Source: JAXJQF01 sp036311285 | Lineage (GTDB): Bacteria > Pseudomonadota > Gammaproteobacteria > Enterobacterales > Succinivibrionaceae | Direction of reading: 5' to 3' | Assembly (NCBI GenBank): GCA_036311285.1 | Contig: JAXJQF010000011.1 | Coordinates: forward strand, 1-19,135 | DNA length: 19,135 nt | Shown: piece after piece, positions 16,080 through 19,135 of the stretch | Layout: each line of letters starts with the position of its first letter | Numbering within the stretch: position 1 is the stretch's first letter | Position numbers and translations under genes: made by a program | The notes under the pieces: generated by a model | Databases searched by the model: none | What the model was told of the DNA's origin: nothing | The model's input: the letters and a program-made list of their open reading frames with translations, nothing else

Positions 16080-17009
16080 CTATTTTACAGGATATAACCA
16101 ACCCCATTTATCTTCAGTCTTTCCATTAAATAAACCAAAAAATGCATCTTGAATTTTCTCTGTAACTGGACCTCTTGAACCACATCCAATTGAGAAACCA
16201 TCAACTTCACTTACAGGTGTAATTTCTGCTGCAGATCCAGTCATAAAGATTTCATCAGCTAAATATAAAGCTTCTCTATGAATTCTTTCTTCTCTGATCT
16301 TGTATCCCATATCTTCTGCTAATTTCATTACACAATCTCTAGTAATACCAGGTAAAATTGCACATGAAATTGGAGATGTATATAAAACACCATCCTTAAC
16401 TAAGAAGATATTTTCACCAGAACCTTCTGCTAAATAACCATCTACATCTAAAGCAATACCTTCAGCATAACCATGTTGCTTTGCTTCGTTAGAAATTAAT
16501 AATGAAGATAAATAGTTACCACCAGCTTTAGCACCTGTCGGAATTGTATCTGGAGCTAAACGTCTCCATGAAGACACACCTACTTTAACTCCTTTCTTCA
16601 TGCCTTCTTCACCAAGATAAGCACCCCACGGTAAAACACCCATGATTACTTCGATCTTCGCATCTGCAGGAGGTTTTACACCTAAACCAACATTACCGAT
16701 AAATGCTAATGGTCTAATGTAACCAAATTTTAATTCATTTTCTTTCATTAGGTCGCAACATGCTTGACATAATTCTTCTAATGAATAAGGAATAGAAATT
16801 CTGTAAATTCGAGCTGAATTTAATAATCTCTGCATATGCTCTTTTAATCTGAAAATAATTGTTCCATTTGGAGTATCATATGCTCTTAAACCTTCAAACA
16901 CAGATGTACCATAATGTAACGCATGTGTCATTACATGTACATTTGCTTCATCCCAAGGAACAAACTTTCCATTAAACCATATTGATTTAGTTGTTGCTTT
17001 ATTACTCAT
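16080..17009 (-). CDS. ilvE: Branched-chain amino acid aminotransferase
   Basis: IlvE performs the last step of isoleucine, valine and leucine synthesis, exchanging amino groups with glutamate through PLP (fold type IV). The 309-aa product aligns end to end with E. coli IlvE (also 309). Visible motifs are HALHYGTSVFEGLRAY at 29-44, PLP Lys161 in TGAKAGGNYLSSLL, EGIALDVDGYLAEGSGEN near 190, LPGITRD, YLADEIFMTGSAAEITPV near 250 and FFGLFNGKTEDKWGW at the C-terminus. In E. coli the gene sits in ilvGMEDA. Here ilvGM is absent and a dsbA-like gene precedes it. The ribosome binding site (AGG 10 nt upstream) is modest. The 92-nt upstream gap holds a candidate promoter and an inverted repeat. Confidence 0.98.
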   Translation of the reverse strand: MSNKATTKSIWFNGKFVPWDEANVHVMTHALHYGTSVFEGLRAYDTPNGTIIFRLKEHMQRLLNSARIYRISIPYSLEELCQACCDLMKENELKFGYIRPLAFIGNVGLGVKPPADAKIEVIMGVLPWGAYLGEEGMKKGVKVGVSSWRRLAPDTIPTGAKAGGNYLSSLLISNEAKQHGYAEGIALDVDGYLAEGSGENIFLVKDGVLYTSPISCAILPGITRDCVMKLAEDMGYKIREERIHREALYLADEIFMTGSAAEITPVSEVDGFSIGCGSRGPVTEKIQDAFFGLFNGKTEDKWGWLYPVK

Positions 17010-17048
17010 AAAATATAAACCTATTCCTCACGTTTTCTTTATTACTTG

Positions 17049-17091
17049 TTATTTGATACTAGTATAGATCTAATTCAAATAATATGCACAA
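17049..17091 (-). promoter_or_regulatory. Inverted repeat and weak candidate promoter upstream of ilvE
   Basis: On the minus strand TTATTTGA (17082-17075) and TCAAATAA (17056-17049) form an 8-bp inverted repeat, with TTAG/CTAG pairing inside. Within it TATACT (17066-17061) could be a -10, with TTGTGC (17091-17086) as -35, but the 19-nt spacing is long. There is no T-tract after the hairpin, so it is not a standard terminator for dsbA. An operator overlapping the ilvE promoter is possible but unproven. Confidence 0.3.
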
Positions 17092-17101
17092 TTTTTATAA
17101 T

Positions 17102-17785
17102 TTATTTGTAATCCTTATTTACCAGATACATTATTAAAGCATAATACTCTGCTTCATTAGAAATGTTCTTTGTAATTAAAGAATACTTATTATTAACCAC
17201 AACTGTTGGAACACCTTGAATTTTTGAGTCCATAGTTTTTTGTTTATATTGATTGGCCATATTTTGAATTGGGAATGACTTGTATTGTTTTTCAAATACA
17301 TCTTTTGGAATACCTAATTCCGTAACCATATTTACTAATTCTTCATGTGACTGAGGAATTTTGTTTTCATCATAAATCTTCTTGTCAAAGAAATTAGTAA
17401 ATTGTTCATTCATTTGCATACTTGTAGCTGCAGCATAACTCTTTTGAAATTCCACACCCATATGTCCACCTAAATAGTGAACAGGATTACCTACAAAATA
17501 AACATCCTCAGGTAAAATTTGAGTAATTTTATTTATAGTAGGCAACAAAGCATGACAATGTCCACAGAAGAAAGAGAAAAATTCTCTTACTTCTTTCTTT
17601 TCAGATAAAGCATTACCTTCTATAACCTTGTAGTGTACACCTTCTTTAAAATCGATCTTTACATTTTTTGAAGCTTCTAAAATTTGTTCAGGAGTATCAA
17701 ATTTTACTTCATCCGAAGCATAAACCATAACACTTGATAATGCAGTTATAGAAACTGCAGCAATGATTTTATTAAATAAATTCAT
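17102..17785 (-). CDS. dsbA: DsbA-like periplasmic thiol:disulfide oxidoreductase with CGHC active site
   Basis: This secreted thioredoxin-fold protein probably introduces disulfides into periplasmic proteins. The ATG at 17785 is chosen because AAGGA lies 7 nt upstream and it yields a clean signal peptide (MNLFNKIIAAVSITALSSVMVYA, cleavage likely before SDEV). The 227-aa product matches DsbA: REFFSFFCGHCH around residues 67-78, the inserted helical domain, and the cis-proline loop GVPT at 191-194. The active site is Cys74-Gly-His-Cys77, not the CPHC usual in gammaproteobacterial DsbA; CGHC is typical of eukaryotic protein disulfide isomerase. There is also about 20 residues of extra mature N-terminus compared with E. 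coli DsbA. The gene begins 10 nt after the squalene-synthase-family stop, so the two are cotranscribed. Confidence 0.9.
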   Translation of the reverse strand: MNLFNKIIAAVSITALSSVMVYASDEVKFDTPEQILEASKNVKIDFKEGVHYKVIEGNALSEKKEVREFFSFFCGHCHALLPTINKITQILPEDVYFVGNPVHYLGGHMGVEFQKSYAAATSMQMNEQFTNFFDKKIYDENKIPQSHEELVNMVTELGIPKDVFEKQYKSFPIQNMANQYKQKTMDSKIQGVPTVVVNNKYSLITKNISNEAEYYALIMYLVNKDYK

Positions 17786-17795
17786 AATAATATCC

Positions 17796-18815
17796 TTATT
17801 TATAATCCCATGTAGATACTTTTTTATACAAATCAAATTCTGATCGATAATAAGGAGTAATATATCCTTTAGCTACATATTTAAATAGTAATGACAATAA
17901 TAAATTGTTTTTCTTAAACAGTTTCACAAAAATAAAAACAGCTTTTACAAATTTTCTACTCAATTTTATACTATTATTACAATTATGAAAATTCTTCTTA
18001 ATTTTTCGTAACGTAAAAATTGCTAAAGTATCAGCTAATAAACAAAATTCTCTTATTCCCCCTTCTTTTTTAGGAATAATTTCTATAAATTCTAAAGCTT
18101 GAACACAATGACCATACGCCACATTAATATATTCTGCATATTCAGTATTAAAATCTGCTCCAGATGTAGCCTTAAAAGGAAGCCATGATACACCTCTTTC
18201 TTTATCATCATGAATATCTTTTATTATATTTGTCAATTGTAAAGCGGCGCCAAAAGAAACCGATAAAGGTAAAAGCTTTGAGTAATTTTCATTAATTTTT
18301 GGAGAATATAAAGCAAATAATCTTAACAACAATTCACCAACAACACCTGCTACAAAATAACAATATGCATCTAATTCATCTAAAGTTGAAATTTTGCTCC
18401 ATCTGTCAATTTGCTTCATCCCCGAACACATAACTTCTAAACATCGTTTTATTATGTTTCTTACAGGGTCATCAAAGGAATAATAACGTTCTATAACGCT
18501 ATCTAATTCATTAACTAATGATAATTCTGTAGGTTTTGCAGAGTTTGTAATTAGTTCTGATAATGATCGTTTAAACCCCGACATTAAATCAGGATTAAAT
18601 TCTTTTAATAATAAAGGAAACTCATTTAGATACTTAATTTTAAGTTCTTTATTAAGTTTTGGGTCATCTTCAATAGTATCAACTATTCTGCATAATAAAT
18701 AAGTATTACCAACCCAATCTCTTAATATTTCGGGTAATAAAGGAATTGTTAACGCAAAAGTTCTAGATACATTCAACAAGTGAACATTTTGCTTATCTAT
18801 TGTCATTATAGTCAT
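17796..18815 (-). CDS. Squalene/phytoene synthase family protein
   Basis: Members of this all-helical isoprenoid synthase family condense two farnesyl or geranylgeranyl diphosphates head to head. The 339-aa product (ATG at 18815) has the N-terminal VSRTFALTIPLLP at 16-28. The first aspartate-rich motif is DTIEDD at 46-51, the core YCYFVAGVVGELL at 151-163, and the second aspartate motif NIIKDIHDD at 196-204 is followed by RGVSWLP. Both Mg-diphosphate sites are thus present. SRTFA and DTIED are closer to squalene synthases than to HpnC/HpnD or CrtB, so squalene from farnesyl diphosphate is the best guess. No carotenoid or hopanoid gene is nearby to settle it. ATGs upstream of 18827 lie within the promoter and are excluded; 18827 and 18806 remain alternatives. 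dsbA follows after 10 nt. Confidence 0.85.
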   Translation of the reverse strand: MTIMTIDKQNVHLLNVSRTFALTIPLLPEILRDWVGNTYLLCRIVDTIEDDPKLNKELKIKYLNEFPLLLKEFNPDLMSGFKRSLSELITNSAKPTELSLVNELDSVIERYYSFDDPVRNIIKRCLEVMCSGMKQIDRWSKISTLDELDAYCYFVAGVVGELLLRLFALYSPKINENYSKLLPLSVSFGAALQLTNIIKDIHDDKERGVSWLPFKATSGADFNTEYAEYINVAYGHCVQALEFIEIIPKKEGGIREFCLLADTLAIFTLRKIKKNFHNCNNSIKLSRKFVKAVFIFVKLFKKNNLLLSLLFKYVAKGYITPYYRSEFDLYKKVSTWDYK

Positions 18816-18843
18816 AGTAAATCTCATACAAACATATAACAAC

Positions 18844-18872
18844 ATTATATAAAAAAGCTTATACAAAAGCAA
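18844..18872 (-). promoter_or_regulatory. Promoter of the squalene-synthase-family/dsbA unit
   Basis: On the minus strand TTGCTT (18872-18867), a 17-nt spacer and a consensus TATAAT (18849-18844) form a good sigma-70 promoter. The -35 box lies inside the T-rich tail of the rRNA operon terminator. The expected start near 18837 gives a leader of about 22 nt to the ATG at 18815. Confidence 0.7.
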
Positions 18873-18900
18873 AAGAGCCTTGATATAAAAATCAAGGCTC
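18864..18900 (-). terminator. Terminator of the rRNA operon after tRNA-Asp
   Basis: A perfect 10-bp stem, GAGCCTTGAT with ATCAAGGCTC, around a TTTTAT loop lies 13 nt after the tRNA-Asp CCA end. It is followed on the minus strand by TTTTGCTTTTG. This is a strong intrinsic terminator for the rRNA operon. Confidence 0.9.
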
Positions 18901-18913
18901 CATAAAAATCGAA

Positions 18914-18990
18914 TGGCGGAATGGACGGGACTCGAACCCGCGACCCCCTGCGTGACAGGCAGGTATTCTAACCAACTGAACTACCACTCC
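18914..18990 (-). tRNA. tRNA-Asp (GTC)
   Basis: The 77-nt minus-strand sequence folds as a full cloverleaf. The acceptor GGAGTGG pairs with CCATTCC (one G-U), and the anticodon loop CTGTCAC lies in the CCTGC/GCAGG stem with anticodon GTC. The T arm is GCGGG-TTCGAGT-CCCGT, the discriminator is G73 and CCA is encoded. It differs by only a few bases from E. coli tRNA-Asp. It lies 13 nt after 5S rRNA, as the distal tRNA of an rRNA operon, which is also the position of aspT in E. coli rrnC and rrnH. Confidence 0.98.
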
Positions 18991-19003
18991 AACTAAAATA
19001 AAA

Positions 19004-19121
19004 AGCCTGGCAATGACCTACTCTCACATAGCGAATGCTACACTACCATCGGCGCAACTGCTTTTCACTTCTGTGTTCGGAATGGTTACAGGTGGTTCAA
19101 CAGCGCTATCGTTACCAGGCA
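19004..19121 (-). rRNA. rrf: 5S ribosomal RNA
   Basis: The minus strand begins TGCCTGGTAACGATAGCG and contains the diagnostic CCGAACACAGAAGTGAAA and GCGCCGATGGTAGTG segments. It ends with GCCAGGC, which pairs with the 5' end. The length of about 118 nt is normal. The exact 3' end is uncertain by one or two bases. The 23S gene must lie beyond the right edge, since only 14 nt remain. Confidence 0.97.
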
Positions 19122-19135
19122 TATCCTTTATAAAA

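Noticed and set aside
18816..18872. Upstream ATG codons extending the squalene-synthase-family protein by up to 19 residues
   Set aside because: Most lie within the promoter boxes or ahead of the predicted transcription start. The family homology begins near VSRTFAL.
1..19135. CRISPR arrays, insertion sequences, prophage, toxin-antitoxin or defence genes
   Set aside because: No repeat-spacer pattern, transposase, terminal repeats or recognisable defence proteins were seen. All large frames are housekeeping genes apart from the orphan lipoprotein.

Overview
This AT-rich window looks like a gammaproteobacterial chromosome. The signs are a class I (enterobacterial-type) adenylate cyclase, HemX and HemY, LptM, a YigB-type HAD phosphatase, and a run of genes whose order follows the Escherichia coli region between rrnC-aspT and uvrD. 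The neighbourhood lptM-lysA-dapF-xerC-yigB-uvrD is also the arrangement I recall from Vibrio, Shewanella and Pseudomonas. The genus cannot be fixed from the sequence. Tight spacing and missing partner genes (ilvGM, hemCD, cyaY, the DUF484 gene) suggest a compacted genome.

Layout, reading the minus strand from the right edge. An rRNA operon ends with 5S rRNA and tRNA-Asp(GTC), closed by a strong terminator. A promoter directly after it drives a squalene/phytoene synthase-family gene, followed 10 nt later by a dsbA-like thiol oxidoreductase with an unusual CGHC active site. Then come ilvE, a terminator hairpin, ilvD and ilvA (branched-chain amino acids), and a second terminator. After that hemX, hemY, cyaA, lptM, lysA, a dapF-like gene, xerC, yigB and uvrD follow in one closely spaced run. 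A D-Ala-D-Ala ligase on the plus strand converges on uvrD across a shared hairpin. At the left end are an orphan lipoprotein on the minus strand and a long hairpin that probably terminates an unseen plus-strand transcript.

How the genes fit together. IlvE, IlvD and IlvA serve isoleucine/valine synthesis. LysA makes lysine from meso-diaminopimelate, and Ddl makes the D-Ala-D-Ala of peptidoglycan. LptM supports LptD assembly and DsbA makes disulfides in the periplasm. XerC and UvrD act on chromosome resolution and repair. CyaA makes cAMP and keeps the rare UUG start codon known from E. coli.

The most interesting item is the gene in the dapF position. It is intact, has the same length as E. coli DapF (274 aa) and aligns along its whole length. 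However, both catalytic cysteines and essentially all substrate-binding residues are replaced, so it reads as a diaminopimelate epimerase pseudoenzyme. No phage, insertion sequence, CRISPR array or defence system is visible.
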